From contig NZ_SMTE01000008.1 in the NCBI RefSeq assembly GCF_004357765.1, positions 1 through 64,000 on the forward strand: DNA of 64,000 bases. The letters are read 5' to 3'. Below, piece by piece: positions 54,500 to 64,000 of the stretch. The notes below the pieces were generated by a model. That model was not told where the DNA came from, searched no databases, and worked only from the letters and a program-made list of their open reading frames with translations. The DNA comes from Pseudomonas putida (GTDB lineage Bacteria > Pseudomonadota > Gammaproteobacteria > Pseudomonadales > Pseudomonadaceae). The first letter of the stretch is position 1. Each line of letters opens with the position of its first letter. The translations under genes and the position numbers were made by a program.

Positions 54500-57003
54500 C
54501 CGGCATGCCGCTGACCCGCCTGTGCGGCCTGGCCCTACGCCAACTGCTGCGAGACATCCGCGCCAGCGAAGTGCGCGTGCTGTTCTTTGCCCTGCTCGTG
54601 GCGGTGGCGGCAAGCACCGCCATCGGTTACTTCGGCGCGCGCCTCAATGGCGCCATGCAACTGCGGGCTAGCGAGTTCCTCGGGGCCGACCTGGTATTGC
54701 AAGGCACTTCGCCAGCCCGCGACCGACAGATCAGCGAAGGCCTCGCCCTGGGCCTGACCCACGCCCAGGTGGTGGAGTTCACCAGCGTGGTCGGCGCCGA
54801 TGCCGGCATCCAACTGTCCAGCATCAAGGCGACCGATAGTGCCTACCCCTTGCGCGGACAGGTGCGCAGTGCCGCCGCCCCCTATGGCGAGGAGACCCCA
54901 GGCGGCGGCCCGGCAACCGGCGAAGCCTGGGTCGAGCCGCGTCTGCTGGCCGCGCTGGGCCTGAAGATCGGCGACAGCATCGAGGTCGGCACGAAAACCC
55001 TGCGCATGAGCCGGGTGCTGACGTACGAGCCAGACCGCGCCAACAATTTCTACAGCCTCACACCCCGGGTGATGATCAATCTCGCCGACCTGAAGGCCAC
55101 CGGCGTGATCCAGCCAGGCAGCCGGGTGACCTATCGCGACCTGTGGCGCGGCGAAGCCGAGGCACTGGCCCAATACCGTCAGACCGTGGAAAAGGACCTG
55201 GCCGCCAACCAGCGCCTGCGCGACACTCGCGATGGCAACCGGCAGATCGGCGGCGCCCTGGGCAAGGCCGAACGCTACCTGAACATGGCCAGTCTGGTAG
55301 CTGTGCTGCTGGCCGGCGTGGCAGTCGCCCTTTCGGCCAATCGCTACGCTGCCCGACGCCTGGATGCCAGCGCGCTGCTGCGTTGCCTGGGCCTGTCTCG
55401 CCGGGAAACCCTTGGCCTTTATGGCGTGCAACTGGCACTGCTGGGAACGGCGGCGGCACTCAGCGGTGCGCTGCTCGGCTGGCTGGCGCAACTGGGGCTG
55501 TTCCGTCTGCTGCACGGCCTGCTGCCCAGCGTGGTTCCGCCCGGCGGCCTCCTTCCAGCCCTGGCCGGAATCGCCACCGGCCTGGTGGCTTTGGCAGGCT
55601 TCGCCCTGCCACCCCTGGCCGCCTTGGGCAAGGTCCCACCGCTGCGGGTGCTGCGCCGCGACCTGCTGCCGGTGCCACCGAGCAGTTGGCTGGTCTACGG
55701 CGCCGCCCTGTTCGCTCTGGGCCTGATCATGTGGCGCCTGAGCCTCGACCTGCTGCTGACCTTCGCCCTGCTCGGCGGCGGCCTGGTCGCCGCACTGCTG
55801 CTGGGCAGCCTGCTGCTCCTGGGCCTGCGCAGCCTGCGGCGCCTGCTGACTGGCGCACCCTTGGCCTGGCGCTTGGGCCTCGGCCAACTGCTGCGCCATC
55901 CCACGGCCGCCGCTGGTCAGGCCATGGCCTTCGGCCTGATCCTTCTGGCGATGGCCCTGGTGGCCTTGCTGCGCGCCGAACTGCTCGATACCTGGCAGGC
56001 GCAACTGCCCAAGGACGCACCCAATTACTTCGCCCTGAACATCCTTCCCGACGACCGCACCCCCTTCGCCCAGCACCTGCGCGAGGTCAACGCCTCCTCC
56101 GCACCGCTGTACCCAGTCACTCCGGGACGACTCATCCAGATCAACGAACAACCCGTGCAGCAGATCGTCAGCAAGGACTCGGCCGGCGAACGCGCCGTGC
56201 AACGCGATCTCAGCCTGACCTGGGCCGCCGAGTTGCCCGCCGGCAACAGCCTGACCGCCGGCAGCTGGTGGCAGGCCGCCCCCACCACCCCTCAAGTGCC
56301 CGGTGTCTCGGTGGAGGCGGAGCTGGCCAGTAGCCTGAAACTGCAAGTGGGCGACCTGCTGACCTTCGACGTCGGTGGCGCACAGCACCAGGCCCGCGTC
56401 ACCAGCCTGCGCAGCGTGCACTGGGACAGCTTCCAGCCGAACTTCTACATGATCTTCCAGCCCGGCACTCTGCAAGGCCTGCCGACCACGTACCTGACCA
56501 GCTTCTACCTGTCGCCAGGGCACGACCTCGACGTAGTCGCCCTGTCCCGCGCGTTCCCGGCAGTGACCATCCTCCAGGTCGACGCATTGCTGGAGCAACT
56601 GCGCAGCATCCTCGCCCAAGTCACCCTGGCCGTCGAATATGTGCTGCTGTTCGTGCTCGCTGCGGGCCTGGCAGTGCTGTTCGCCGGGCTGCAGGCCACA
56701 CTGGATGAGCGCATTCGCCAGGGCGCCCTGTTGCGCGCCCTTGGCGCAGCGCGCCCCCTGCTGGTCAAGGCGCGGCGCATTGAGTTCGGCTTGCTGGGTG
56801 CAGCCAGCGGCTTGCTGGCGGCGCTGGGCTGCGAGCTGATCACCCTGGTGCTCTATCGGTATGCCTTCGACCTGCCGTGGAGCCCCCACCCCTGGCTGTT
56901 GCTGTTGCCGGTAGCAGGCGCACTACTGGTCGGTGGCGCGGGGGTGCTGGGCACCCGCCGGGCGCTGAACGCCAGCCCGCTGACGGTGCTGCGCGAGGGC
57001 TGA
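54496..57003 (+). CDS. ybbP: ABC transporter permease (FtsX/YbbP-like)
   Basis: An 835-residue permease: N-terminal helix with VLFFALLVAVAASTAIGYF, a periplasmic MacB-like domain, two blocks of FtsX-type helices (near 260-480 and 715-830) and a second large periplasmic domain between. Many Leu/Ala-rich helices are clear, and the end LLPVAGALLVGGAGVLGTRRALNASPLTVLREG is the conserved FtsX tail. It overlaps ybbA (ATGA). This matches YbbP of the E. coli ybbAP-tesA locus; the cargo is not known. Confidence 0.93.
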   Translation: MTGMPLTRLCGLALRQLLRDIRASEVRVLFFALLVAVAASTAIGYFGARLNGAMQLRASEFLGADLVLQGTSPARDRQISEGLALGLTHAQVVEFTSVVGADAGIQLSSIKATDSAYPLRGQVRSAAAPYGEETPGGGPATGEAWVEPRLLAALGLKIGDSIEVGTKTLRMSRVLTYEPDRANNFYSLTPRVMINLADLKATGVIQPGSRVTYRDLWRGEAEALAQYRQTVEKDLAANQRLRDTRDGNRQIGGALGKAERYLNMASLVAVLLAGVAVALSANRYAARRLDASALLRCLGLSRRETLGLYGVQLALLGTAAALSGALLGWLAQLGLFRLLHGLLPSVVPPGGLLPALAGIATGLVALAGFALPPLAALGKVPPLRVLRRDLLPVPPSSWLVYGAALFALGLIMWRLSLDLLLTFALLGGGLVAALLLGSLLLLGLRSLRRLLTGAPLAWRLGLGQLLRHPTAAAGQAMAFGLILLAMALVALLRAELLDTWQAQLPKDAPNYFALNILPDDRTPFAQHLREVNASSAPLYPVTPGRLIQINEQPVQQIVSKDSAGERAVQRDLSLTWAAELPAGNSLTAGSWWQAAPTTPQVPGVSVEAELASSLKLQVGDLLTFDVGGAQHQARVTSLRSVHWDSFQPNFYMIFQPGTLQGLPTTYLTSFYLSPGHDLDVVALSRAFPAVTILQVDALLEQLRSILAQVTLAVEYVLLFVLAAGLAVLFAGLQATLDERIRQGALLRALGAARPLLVKARRIEFGLLGAASGLLAALGCELITLVLYRYAFDLPWSPHPWLLLLPVAGALLVGGAGVLGTRRALNASPLTVLREG

Positions 57004-57022
57004 ACGAATCTGAGTGTTCACT

Positions 57023-57496
57023 TCATTGGCCGTAGGCAATGCTGTCGACGTACCAGACAGCCTCGCCGGTCGGCGTATGCACCACCACCTCGTCGCCCTC
57101 CTCCTTTTTGAGCAGGGCGCGGGCCATGGGCGAGTCGATCGAAATATAGTCATTGCGGCCATAGATCTCGTCATAACCGACGATGCGAAACTTCATACGC
57201 TCGCCGTCGTCGTTCTCGATCTCGACCCAAGCGCCGAAGAACACCCTGCCTTCCTGTTGCGGCGAATAGGCCACCACCTTCACATCCTCGAGGCGTTTAC
57301 GCAGGTAACGGACGCGACGGTCGATCTCGCGCAGCAGCTTCTTGTTGTACTGGTAGTCGGCATTCTCGCTACGATCCCCCAACGAAGCCGCCCAGGCGAC
57401 CTTTTGGGTGATCTCAGGACGGTACACCCGCCACAGATGGTCCAGCTCTTTTTTCAGGGCTTCATGACCTTCGGTGGTGATGATGTTGGTGCTCAA
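57023..57496 (-). CDS. greB: Transcription elongation factor GreB
   Basis: A 157-residue Gre factor that rescues backtracked RNA polymerase. The N-terminal coiled coil (LKKELDHLWRVYRPEITQKVAWAASLGDRSENADYQYNKKLLREIDRRVRYLRKRLED) has the acidic tip DRSENADY; the C-terminal FKBP-like domain follows (GRVFFGAWVEIENDDGE, MARALLKKEEGDEVVV). The start is TTG 57496 with AGGAG 7 bases upstream, giving STNIITTEGHEAL after Met. It is co-oriented with the small gene at 57508. Confidence 0.95.
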   Translation of the reverse strand: MSTNIITTEGHEALKKELDHLWRVYRPEITQKVAWAASLGDRSENADYQYNKKLLREIDRRVRYLRKRLEDVKVVAYSPQQEGRVFFGAWVEIENDDGERMKFRIVGYDEIYGRNDYISIDSPMARALLKKEEGDEVVVHTPTGEAVWYVDSIAYGQ

Positions 57497-57507
57497 CGGC
57501 GCTCTCC

Positions 57508-57816
57508 TCAACGGCGGGTGATCAGGCCCTGACGAGCGATGCGGGTCAGCTGGCCGATGACCTGGGCCGCATCGCAGGCCAGGGGAGCCTGGATCACCGC
57601 CAGGTCGAAGCGATCGCTGGCGTATTGTTCGAGCGGGGCCACGCCGTCGATGAACTGGATCAGAAACGCCCGGGCCTGGCCCTTGCGCCGGGAAAGGCCT
57701 TCAAGGTGGCGCAACAGCGTGGGTTGATGCTGGCCGCCGAGCAGAATGCGCGGGGTGCGGGAAGCCTGGCTGGCAGGCAGGGGGGTCAAGCAGACACTGG
57801 TACGTGGACAACTCAT
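57508..57816 (-). CDS. Conserved hypothetical protein (DUF6231-like)
   Basis: A 102-residue protein: PRTSVCLTPLPASQASRTPRILLGGQHQPTLLRHLEGL, then RARAFLIQFIDGVAPLEQYASDRFDLAVIQAPLACDAAQVIGQLTRIARQGLITRR-like ending. It looks like a small Pseudomonas family annotated as DUF6231, by memory. No signal peptide. It is 11 bp upstream of greB and probably in the same transcript; function unknown. Confidence 0.65.
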   Translation of the reverse strand: MSCPRTSVCLTPLPASQASRTPRILLGGQHQPTLLRHLEGLSRRKGQARAFLIQFIDGVAPLEQYASDRFDLAVIQAPLACDAAQVIGQLTRIARQGLITRR

Positions 57817-58004
57817 GGTGGATTCTCTACGCCTCGCAAAACCCGCTGGGCTGCGGTGGGAGGCATCACCGAACCAGCGCTTTAGCGGTATTTCGGACGC
57901 GCATCGATGGGGCGTGTCCCGCGCCCCGCAAGTAGCTGTTTAAATCGGCGCAGGCAGTATCCTAGAGCCTAGCGTCACCGGCCGCAAGCCCACCTTCATC
58001 GTGC

Positions 58005-59411
58005 CTAGCGCCGCACCACCCGTTCCAGCTGCGAGCGCTGGCGATTGAAAGCCAGGAAGTACTTGTTGACGCTGTTGACGAAATTCACCGGGCCCATGCC
58101 CACCTGCTCCATGGCGATGCGCTCGGTCTGGAAGAACCACTGGTTGCCGTTCAGTCCGCGCCGGCGGGCCTCAGCGCGCATGGCCTGAACCCGCTCCGGA
58201 CCGAGGTTGTAAGCCGCCAGGGTGAACGCCATGCGCTCGCGCTCGTTGATCTTGGGACTGGCGAAGAACATGCGACGGATCAAGGCCAGGTAACGGGCAC
58301 TGGCCTGGACATTGCCATCGACCGTCGCAGTGTTGCTGACGCCAACGCGCTGCGCCGCCGCAGGCGTGATCTGCATCAGGCCATGGGCCCCGCCCGTGCC
58401 CCGCGCAGCCGGGTTGAGCGTCGATTCCTTGAACGCCAACGCTGCCAGATTGAGCCAGTCGATCTGCTGTGCCTGGCCATGTTTCTGCAACACCGGGCGT
58501 AACGATGCCAGACGCTGGCGATCCTTGCGCGCCAAGGGGTTGTGCACCCGGTACTGGCGCCGGTAGATGCGCTCGAAGGCAGCGTCCTGGTTGCCCGGTG
58601 CACGGTAGCCCTGGAGGAAGCGGTCGACCGCACCGAGCAGCAGTGTGGCGTCCTTGCGCACGTACCAGCGCATGGGCTGAGGCTTGCCCAACTGCACCCG
58701 AGTGTCCAAACGCAGCCGTGGCATCACCCGGGCCCAACGCTGGGCGATCGGCTGTTCGACCACGGTCAGTGGGTAGATGCCGGCCTGGACCATTTCCAGC
58801 ACATCTTCGACCGCCAGCGTTGAATCGACCCACTCGATCTTGATCGGCGGACGCTTGCGCAGGGCCAAACGCTGGTTGATCTGGGCAATCGCCGCGCCCG
58901 CGGCGCTGGCCGAAGTCAATGCCACGGTGCGCCCGGACAACTGCTCAGGGCGGCTGAAACGCCGCTCGCCCTTGCGCCCGACCAGAATCAATGCAACCTG
59001 ATCGCGGACCGGAGCGCTTTCGCCAACGTGTCCCACCACGCTCGGATCGAGCAGTTCGCCCGGCGCGGCCAGGTCGCCTTCGCCACGCTGCAGGGCGCCC
59101 AGCAGTTGCTCTTTGGCCCGGGGGATGATCTTGAGCTCGATCCGTTGACCGTCCTCCAGCCGGGCATTGAGGTAGTGCTCGAAACTGCGCAAACGGTAGT
59201 ACTCGATACCCACCGGCTCACCCTTGACCTCCCCCGAGCTGTTACGGCTCTGGTTGACCAACACCCGAAGCACCTTGCTGCTGCGGATCTGCTCGAGGTC
59301 GCGCACCTGGGTCGCCGGTGCATGCGGCTGCGGACCGGCCAGCCCTGCCAGGGCCGGACCTGCGCCAAGCAGTGCGAACATCAGCAGCAGGGTGAGCAAA
59401 GGTCGCAGCAT
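58005..59411 (-). CDS. Membrane-bound lytic murein transglycosylase, MltF-like
   Basis: A 468-residue exported enzyme. A signal/anchor (LRPLLTLLLMFALLGAGPALA) is followed by an amino-acid-binding type domain (about 45-270, SSKVLRVLVNQSRN) and a C-terminal SLT domain with catalytic Glu in LAFKESTLNPAARGTGGAHGLMQITPAAAQRVG and the FTLAAYNLGPERVQAMR segment. This two-domain layout is that of MltF. The N-terminal domain is thought to modulate the lyase. It is divergent from tatD. Confidence 0.9.
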   Translation of the reverse strand: MLRPLLTLLLMFALLGAGPALAGLAGPQPHAPATQVRDLEQIRSSKVLRVLVNQSRNSSGEVKGEPVGIEYYRLRSFEHYLNARLEDGQRIELKIIPRAKEQLLGALQRGEGDLAAPGELLDPSVVGHVGESAPVRDQVALILVGRKGERRFSRPEQLSGRTVALTSASAAGAAIAQINQRLALRKRPPIKIEWVDSTLAVEDVLEMVQAGIYPLTVVEQPIAQRWARVMPRLRLDTRVQLGKPQPMRWYVRKDATLLLGAVDRFLQGYRAPGNQDAAFERIYRRQYRVHNPLARKDRQRLASLRPVLQKHGQAQQIDWLNLAALAFKESTLNPAARGTGGAHGLMQITPAAAQRVGVSNTATVDGNVQASARYLALIRRMFFASPKINERERMAFTLAAYNLGPERVQAMRAEARRRGLNGNQWFFQTERIAMEQVGMGPVNFVNSVNKYFLAFNRQRSQLERVVRR

Positions 59412-59566
59412 GAAACGTATCCGAGGTGGTGGGCGGCGCCAGGAAGGCGCGGCCATACCCTGAGAAATGAGGCTAAAAGACCGCGGCAACCGCCTGAAGT
59501 TCTTGGCTTTTTCCCGAAAATCGCGTTTTTTGCTATGCTGGCCGCCCCGCGGCACGAGGTAGCACC

Positions 59567-60370
59567 ATGCAACTGATCGATATCGGCGTCAACCTGACCA
59601 ACAGCAGCTTCCACGGCCAGCAAGCCGCCATCGTCGAACGCGCCGTCGAAGCCGGCGTGTCGCGCATGGTGCTGACCGGCACCAGCCTTGAGGTCAGCGA
59701 ACAGGCACTGGCGCTGTGCCACGAACTCGACGCACCGGGCCAGCACCTGTTCGCCACCGCCGGCGTGCACCCCCATGACGCCAAGTCATGGACCAGCGAC
59801 AGCGAACGCCAACTGCGTCAGTTGCTGGCCGAGCAGCGGGTGGTGGCGGTCGGCGAATGCGGGCTGGACTTCAATCGCGACTTCTCCCCTCGCCCGCTCC
59901 AGGAAAAGGCCCTGGAGGCACAACTGGCACTGGCCGCCGAGTTGCAACTGCCGGTGTTCCTGCACGAGCGCGATGCCAGCGAGCGACTGCTGGGGATTCT
60001 CAAGAATCTGCGCGACCATCTGCCAGCGGCGGTCGTGCATTGTTTCACCGGCGAGCGAGCGGCGTTGTTCGCCTACCTCGATCTCGATCTGCACATCGGC
60101 ATCACCGGCTGGATCTGCGACGAACGCCGCGGCACACACCTGCACCCCCTGGTGGGCAACATCCCGACCGGCCGCCTGATGCTGGAGAGCGATGCGCCCT
60201 ACCTGCTGCCGCGCAGCCTGCGGCCCAAACCGAAGAACGGTCGCAACGAGCCGGCGTTTCTCCCCGAGGTCCTGCGCGAGGTGGCATTGCACCGTGGAGA
60301 AAGCCTGGAGCAGACCGCCGCCCACACAACCGCCACGGCCGAGGCATTCTTCCAATTGAGCCAAGGCTGA
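59567..60370 (+). CDS. tatD: 3'-5' ssDNA/RNA exonuclease TatD
   Basis: A 267-residue metal-dependent nuclease of the amidohydrolase fold: [67 protein letters not shown], and [13 protein letters not shown]. These match E. coli TatD rather than the YcfH or YjjV paralogues. It may take part in repair of oxidative DNA damage. No tat translocase genes are nearby. Confidence 0.95.
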   Translation: MQLIDIGVNLTNSSFHGQQAAIVERAVEAGVSRMVLTGTSLEVSEQALALCHELDAPGQHLFATAGVHPHDAKSWTSDSERQLRQLLAEQRVVAVGECGLDFNRDFSPRPLQEKALEAQLALAAELQLPVFLHERDASERLLGILKNLRDHLPAAVVHCFTGERAALFAYLDLDLHIGITGWICDERRGTHLHPLVGNIPTGRLMLESDAPYLLPRSLRPKPKNGRNEPAFLPEVLREVALHRGESLEQTAAHTTATAEAFFQLSQG

Positions 60371-60481
60371 CACTGCCTGGCCATGGTTTGTTGACTCATA
60401 TCAAGGCCTCTCTGACGGGCGCGGGCACAATGATGGCACCTTGCCAACAATGTTTCCGCTCAACTCAGAGAAGACCTACCC

Positions 60482-61960
60482 ATGGGTGCCTGGCTTAGCA
60501 ATGTTTCCCTGAAGTACAAATTCTGGGCCGTCAACGCGGTGGCCTTCGTCACGACCCTGCTTCTGGTGCTCTATGCCGTGCACCTCGAGCAACGTGCCCG
60601 CATCGATGCCGCACGTACCCAGGCCGAGGTCCAGGCGCAGTTACTGGCGGCCTGGCCGGCTGGGCAGCCGCTGCCGAGCCAGGCCGACGTGATCACCTGG
60701 CAAGCCGGACAGACGCCTACCCTGGGCGGCGAGCCACTGCCAGCCTTGCGCAACGCCCAAGGCTGGGTCGAGCTGCCTGCGGCCTGGGTGGTGGGCAAGC
60801 AGCCGCTGTACGGCGCCCAGGTGCTGCAACATGGCCCGCAGCAGGTCGCCGTGCTGGCCCACGCGCCCAGCCTGCGCCAGGTGTTCTTCGACCGGTTCGG
60901 CAACTATGCGCTGTGCGTACTGGTGCTGATGTTGGCGATGCTCGGCGCATCGCAGTTGCTCATCCGCTTTCTGCTCAGCCAGCTCAACACCCTCAAGGAC
61001 GTGATGCTGCACGTCGAGAAGACCGGCGACCTGTCCGCCCGCGTACCGCTGGCCTGTGGCGATGAGGTCGGCCAGATGGCGGGCGCCTTCAACGCCATGC
61101 AGGCGACCTACCATCGGGTAGTCGGCACTGTCGCCCGCACGGCCGCGCAACTCGACGCCGGCGCGGCGCGCCTGGCGGCGAGCATGAGCGAAGTGCGTCA
61201 CGGCATGCTCGGCCAACAAAGCGAAACCGACCAAGCGGCCACGGCGATCAACCAGATGTCGGCCACCGTACACCACATCGCCCAGCATGCTGGGGCCACC
61301 CGCGATCTCTCCCAGGCCGCCGACACCCTGGCCGGCGATGGTCAGCATGTGGTCAGCCGCGTGCAAACTTCCATCGCCGGACTATCCAGCGGGGTGCAGC
61401 AGACCGCACAGATGATCAATCAGCTGGCCGAGGACAGTCAGAAGATCAACGGTGTGGTCGGGGTGATCCATAGCATCGCCGAACAAACCAACCTGCTCGC
61501 TCTCAACGCCGCTATCGAGGCCGCCCGTGCCGGCGACCTGGGACGGGGTTTCGCGGTGGTCGCCGATGAAGTGCGCAGCCTGGCCAAGCGCGTGCAGACC
61601 TCCACCGACGAAATCACCCGCATGGTTGCCGACCTGCAGGCGGGCACCCGTGACGCCGTAGAGTTCATGCAGGAGAGTTCGTACAAGGCTGACGATTGTG
61701 TGCGCGAAGCACGCGAGGCAGGCGAAGCCCTGGCGCAGATCACCGGTGCGGTGGCACAGATGCGCGAAAGCAACACGCAGATCGCCGTGGCCGCCCAGCA
61801 ACAGAGCCAGGTCGCCGAAGAAATGAACCGTGCCGTGGTCAGCATCCGTGATGTCACCGAACAGACCGTGCAACAGACTGTCGGCTCGGCCACCACCAGC
61901 GACGAATTGGCGACCCTGGCCGGCGAGCTGAACAAGGTCATCGGCCAGCTCAAGCTATAA
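60482..61960 (+). CDS. Methyl-accepting chemotaxis protein
   Basis: A 492-residue chemoreceptor: TM1 (about 12-32), a periplasmic ligand domain of about 100 residues with a Gln/Trp-rich sequence, TM2 (about 138-160), HAMP, and a cytoplasmic signalling helix with the highly conserved tip [44 protein letters not shown]. Class 40-helical-bundle. The small ligand domain does not match a family that I can name. Monocistronic; AGAAGA precedes ATG 60482. Confidence 0.93.
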   Translation: MGAWLSNVSLKYKFWAVNAVAFVTTLLLVLYAVHLEQRARIDAARTQAEVQAQLLAAWPAGQPLPSQADVITWQAGQTPTLGGEPLPALRNAQGWVELPAAWVVGKQPLYGAQVLQHGPQQVAVLAHAPSLRQVFFDRFGNYALCVLVLMLAMLGASQLLIRFLLSQLNTLKDVMLHVEKTGDLSARVPLACGDEVGQMAGAFNAMQATYHRVVGTVARTAAQLDAGAARLAASMSEVRHGMLGQQSETDQAATAINQMSATVHHIAQHAGATRDLSQAADTLAGDGQHVVSRVQTSIAGLSSGVQQTAQMINQLAEDSQKINGVVGVIHSIAEQTNLLALNAAIEAARAGDLGRGFAVVADEVRSLAKRVQTSTDEITRMVADLQAGTRDAVEFMQESSYKADDCVREAREAGEALAQITGAVAQMRESNTQIAVAAQQQSQVAEEMNRAVVSIRDVTEQTVQQTVGSATTSDELATLAGELNKVIGQLKL

Positions 61961-62035
61961 CCACCATAGCCAGCCTCGATTGGCCCCCGTCCGGGGGCCG
62001 CACTAAGCTTGGGGCATGATCTGGAGGAAATGCCC

Positions 62036-62404
62036 ATGAGCAAGCGACTGCCCAATCTCCACGCCTGGCAATGGCGCGGATACCACCACAACCACCGTCA
62101 CCCGACCAACCTGGTGCTGCACCTGATCGCCGTGCCGCTGTTCATCCTCGGTGCATTGCTGGTGCTCTCGGGACTGTTCGGCCTGGACCTCGGACAGATC
62201 GCCGTCGGTATCATCGTCCTCCTCGCGGGCCTGGGCATGCAACGCCAGGGCCATCGCCTGGAGACCGAGCAACCCGAACCCTTTGCCGACCGCAAGGATG
62301 CCGTGAAACGCTTGCTGACCGAGCAGTTCATCACCTTTCCGCGCTTCGTGCTCAGTGGCGCCTGGTGGCGAGCCTGGCGTGAACGGCACAAGCATCGCTA
62401 CTGA
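62036..62404 (+). CDS. Mpo1/YGL010w-like family membrane protein (DUF962)
   Basis: A 122-residue protein with two hydrophobic helices (NLVLHLIAVPLFILGALLVLSGLFG and IAVGIIVLLAGLGMQRQGHRLE) and conserved histidines (YHHNHRHPTN, HLIAVP). The H..N..H pattern resembles Mpo1, an iron-dependent dioxygenase of 2-hydroxy fatty acids in yeast. The start ATG 62036 has GGAGG upstream. The enzymatic role in Pseudomonas is only inferred. Confidence 0.7.
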   Translation: MSKRLPNLHAWQWRGYHHNHRHPTNLVLHLIAVPLFILGALLVLSGLFGLDLGQIAVGIIVLLAGLGMQRQGHRLETEQPEPFADRKDAVKRLLTEQFITFPRFVLSGAWWRAWRERHKHRY

Positions 62405-62424
62405 TACGCTGCCCAGCGGCGGAA

Positions 62425-63204
62425 CTACTTGCCCGCCTTGACCCGCCGCAATGCCTTGAGCAAGGCTTCCAAGGTCGTATCGGCCGTCTGTTCGGCCTCG
62501 TGCAGCTCGCGCTCCCATTGCTCCAGGCACGGCTCCAGGTCGGCTTGATCGCGTCCCTGAAGCAGCCATTGCAGGCGGTCATGCCAGTCCCCTAGATCGC
62601 CTTGAGCACGCTTCAACAACTTCTGCAGGTTCTCGCCTGCATGTCCCAATTGCGGATAAGCCTCGTCACCGTAGCGGGCGCGCTTGATCAGCAACCGTAG
62701 GCGGTGTCTGTCATGGGCAGGGTCGCGCAGGGCATCGTGCAGCTTGTGCCATTGCTTGACCAGGCGTCTGTCGATGCGCTGAGCCAACTTCGGCGTCAGA
62801 CCTTCGCGACCCGCCGCGCGCAGGAACAGAGGAAACGCATCGAGAATCGCCAGCACCCGGGTCAGTTCCGCGCTGCCCGCGACCCTGGCGAAGGTCTGCG
62901 CACGTCCAGCCAGACGCCGCCGCCCCGCCTCCACTTGACCCCGACGCAACAGCTCGGCTGCCAATACCTCGCGGTCGCGCAGCGGCGTGGTCAGCGCTCC
63001 CAGCGACTTGCACGCCCCCTCCAGCTGCTCCACTCCTGGCAGCCCACGCAAGGGGCGTAACAGGCTGCGCAGGCGCCGTACGTTGGTGCGCAGGTCATGC
63101 AGCGCCTCGCTGTCGGTATCGGCGGCTAGGCGTTCTCTGCAGGCCAGCAGGCGCACCTGCAGGGTCAGTACCTGGGCAACCACATGATCGAGCATGGCAG
63201 CCAT
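62425..63204 (-). CDS. CHAD domain protein
   Basis: A 259-residue all-helical protein with the conserved HDLRTNVRRLRSLLRPLRGL of CHAD domains and scattered His/Arg/Lys residues (KQWHKLHDALRDPAHDRHRLRLLIKRARYGDEAY) suited to polyphosphate binding. No CYTH domain is fused. CHAD proteins can bind polyphosphate granules. AGGAG precedes ATG 63204. It is 14 bp after the lipoprotein gene on the same strand, possibly co-transcribed. Confidence 0.9.
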   Translation of the reverse strand: MAAMLDHVVAQVLTLQVRLLACRERLAADTDSEALHDLRTNVRRLRSLLRPLRGLPGVEQLEGACKSLGALTTPLRDREVLAAELLRRGQVEAGRRRLAGRAQTFARVAGSAELTRVLAILDAFPLFLRAAGREGLTPKLAQRIDRRLVKQWHKLHDALRDPAHDRHRLRLLIKRARYGDEAYPQLGHAGENLQKLLKRAQGDLGDWHDRLQWLLQGRDQADLEPCLEQWERELHEAEQTADTTLEALLKALRRVKAGK

Positions 63205-63218
63205 GGAAAGCTCCTTGG

Positions 63219-63497
63219 TCAGCGACCGGCACGCGACTCACGAATGTAGAAACGCGCCTTCTCGGCCTTCCTGGTGCAACCCTCGAACCCTTCGAACTGC
63301 TGCTGGGTCTTGGCACCGGTGAGCAGCGACAACGCCTTGGAATAACTGACGGTACCGGCGAAGCCCTCGGCTTTGGCCAGGTCGAGCTCTTTCCAGGCGG
63401 CATCCAGCTGGGTCGCACAGCTGTCACGGTAGGCCGTCTTGCCGGCGCAGCCAGCCAGCGCCAGAGCAATCAGAGGAAGGCAGATCCAGGCTTTCAT
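63219..63497 (-). CDS. Small lipoprotein, unknown
   Basis: A 92-residue protein with a lipoprotein signal (MKAWICLPLIALALAGC, Cys17 in the LAGC lipobox). The mature part is charged and helical (LDAAWKELDLAKAEGFAGTVSYSKALSLLTGAKTQQQFEGFEGC), with two further cysteines. It resembles small periplasmic lipoproteins with short repeats; function unknown. GAGG lies 9 bases before the ATG. Confidence 0.75.
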   Translation of the reverse strand: MKAWICLPLIALALAGCAGKTAYRDSCATQLDAAWKELDLAKAEGFAGTVSYSKALSLLTGAKTQQQFEGFEGCTRKAEKARFYIRESRAGR

Positions 63498-63675
63498 CGG
63501 TGTTACCTCAAAGGGAAAAAGAATGGCTGTTCGACGCCCAGGCAGACGAAAAGTGCCGTGCTGGGCAGGTGCTGCCGGGCATGCTTTGCTTAGGGTAGCT
63601 CAGCCCGGCGCGCATTGAAGCACACCGCGCGAAGGTGCATTGTGGGACCATGGTTGCACAGGTGGGGGAAAAACG

Positions 63676-64000
63676 ATGAGCAAACGCGTGGCGCTGGTAC
63701 TGGGTTCGGGGGGCGCCCGAGGGTATGCCCACATCGGGGTGATCGAGGAAATCGAGCGGCGCGGCTACGAGATTGCCTGCGTCGCCGGCTGCTCCATGGG
63801 CGCGGTCATTGGCGGCATCTACGCCGCCGGCAAGCTCGAAGACTACCGCAGCTGGATCGAGAGTCTCGACTATCTGGACGTATTGCGCCTGGTCGATGTC
63901 AGCTTTCGCCTTGGCGCCATTCGCGGCGACAAGGTATTCGGGCAGATTCGCAAGATCGTTGGCGAGATCAATATCGAGCAATTGCGCATTCCCTACACGG
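63676..64000 (+). CDS. rssA: Patatin-like phospholipase (RssA type), 5' part
   Basis: The first 108 residues of a patatin-like protein; the gene runs off the window. It has the oxyanion loop [18 protein letters not shown] and the nucleophile motif [10 protein letters not shown], with Ser in G-x-S-x-G. The short N-terminus without signal peptide fits cytoplasmic RssA-type NTE family enzymes. A GGGGG stretch precedes ATG 63676 by several bases. The Asp of the dyad lies outside the window. Confidence 0.88.
   Translation, partial: MSKRVALVLGSGGARGYAHIGVIEEIERRGYEIACVAGCSMGAVIGGIYAAGKLEDYRSWIESLDYLDVLRLVDVSFRLGAIRGDKVFGQIRKIVGEINIEQLRIPYT

Overview
The window looks like the chromosome of a Pseudomonas putida-group bacterium. 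The evidence is the oprI lipoprotein, the methylcitrate operon (GntR regulator, prpB, prpC, acnD, prpF, prpD) next to acnB, the tesA/ybbA/ybbP locus, REP-type hairpins with GCGGGC and GCTCCCACAG arms, and high-GC coding typical of the genus. No phage, IS element, plasmid origin or CRISPR array is visible. Almost all DNA is coding. This is a reading of sequence only; no database search was run.

Layout. 1-5750: the 3' end of a type VI secretion vgrG, a DUF4123 adaptor, a VasX-like membrane-targeting effector whose C-terminal half is AT-rich, a putative membrane immunity protein, and a PAAR tip protein. 5810-8340: an MFS efflux pump and an M14 carboxypeptidase. 8428-14774: a seven-gene Csu-type (archaic) chaperone-usher pilus operon. 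15039-20160: bacteriophytochrome kinase, single-domain response regulator and hybrid kinase. 20300-22068: tRNA-Gln, a YdcH protein and zapE. 22151-26205: prpE, a LysR regulator and an HPP/CBS membrane protein. 26435-29044: two PepSY proteins with a BqsRS/CarSR-like two-component system. 29269-33176: queD, a DUF1289 protein and acnB.

33251-41619: the 2-methylcitrate cycle operon with its GntR-FCD regulator first. 41914-44971: a retropepsin-like protease, an inactive transglutaminase fused to membrane helices, and an ATP-grasp ligase-like protein; this is the least understood system in the window. 45107-50479: pabB, cysH, cysB, a universal stress protein and DAHP synthase. 50598-57003: a GNAT, oprI facing an L,D-transpeptidase, a small Cys protein, tesA and an ABC exporter. 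57023-64000: greB, an MltF-like transglycosylase, tatD, a chemoreceptor, an Mpo1-like protein, a CHAD protein, a lipoprotein and the start of a patatin-like phospholipase.

How it fits together. Propionate handling is split between prpE (22151-24040) and the prp operon, and acnB can hydrate the methylaconitate made by the cycle. The prp regulator is flanked by TTGTCRACA operator-like sites around a good sigma-70 promoter. Envelope functions recur: T6SS, pili, OprI with L,D-transpeptidase, murein transglycosylase and a metal-responsive type of two-component system. Points most worth a second look are the effector/immunity module, the transglutaminase/ATP-grasp/retropepsin operon, a branched leader RNA with a terminator before the HPP gene, a BqsR-box-like site, a 58-codon ORF between the pilus and phytochrome operons, and a 26-bp perfect inverted repeat after the DAHP synthase gene.
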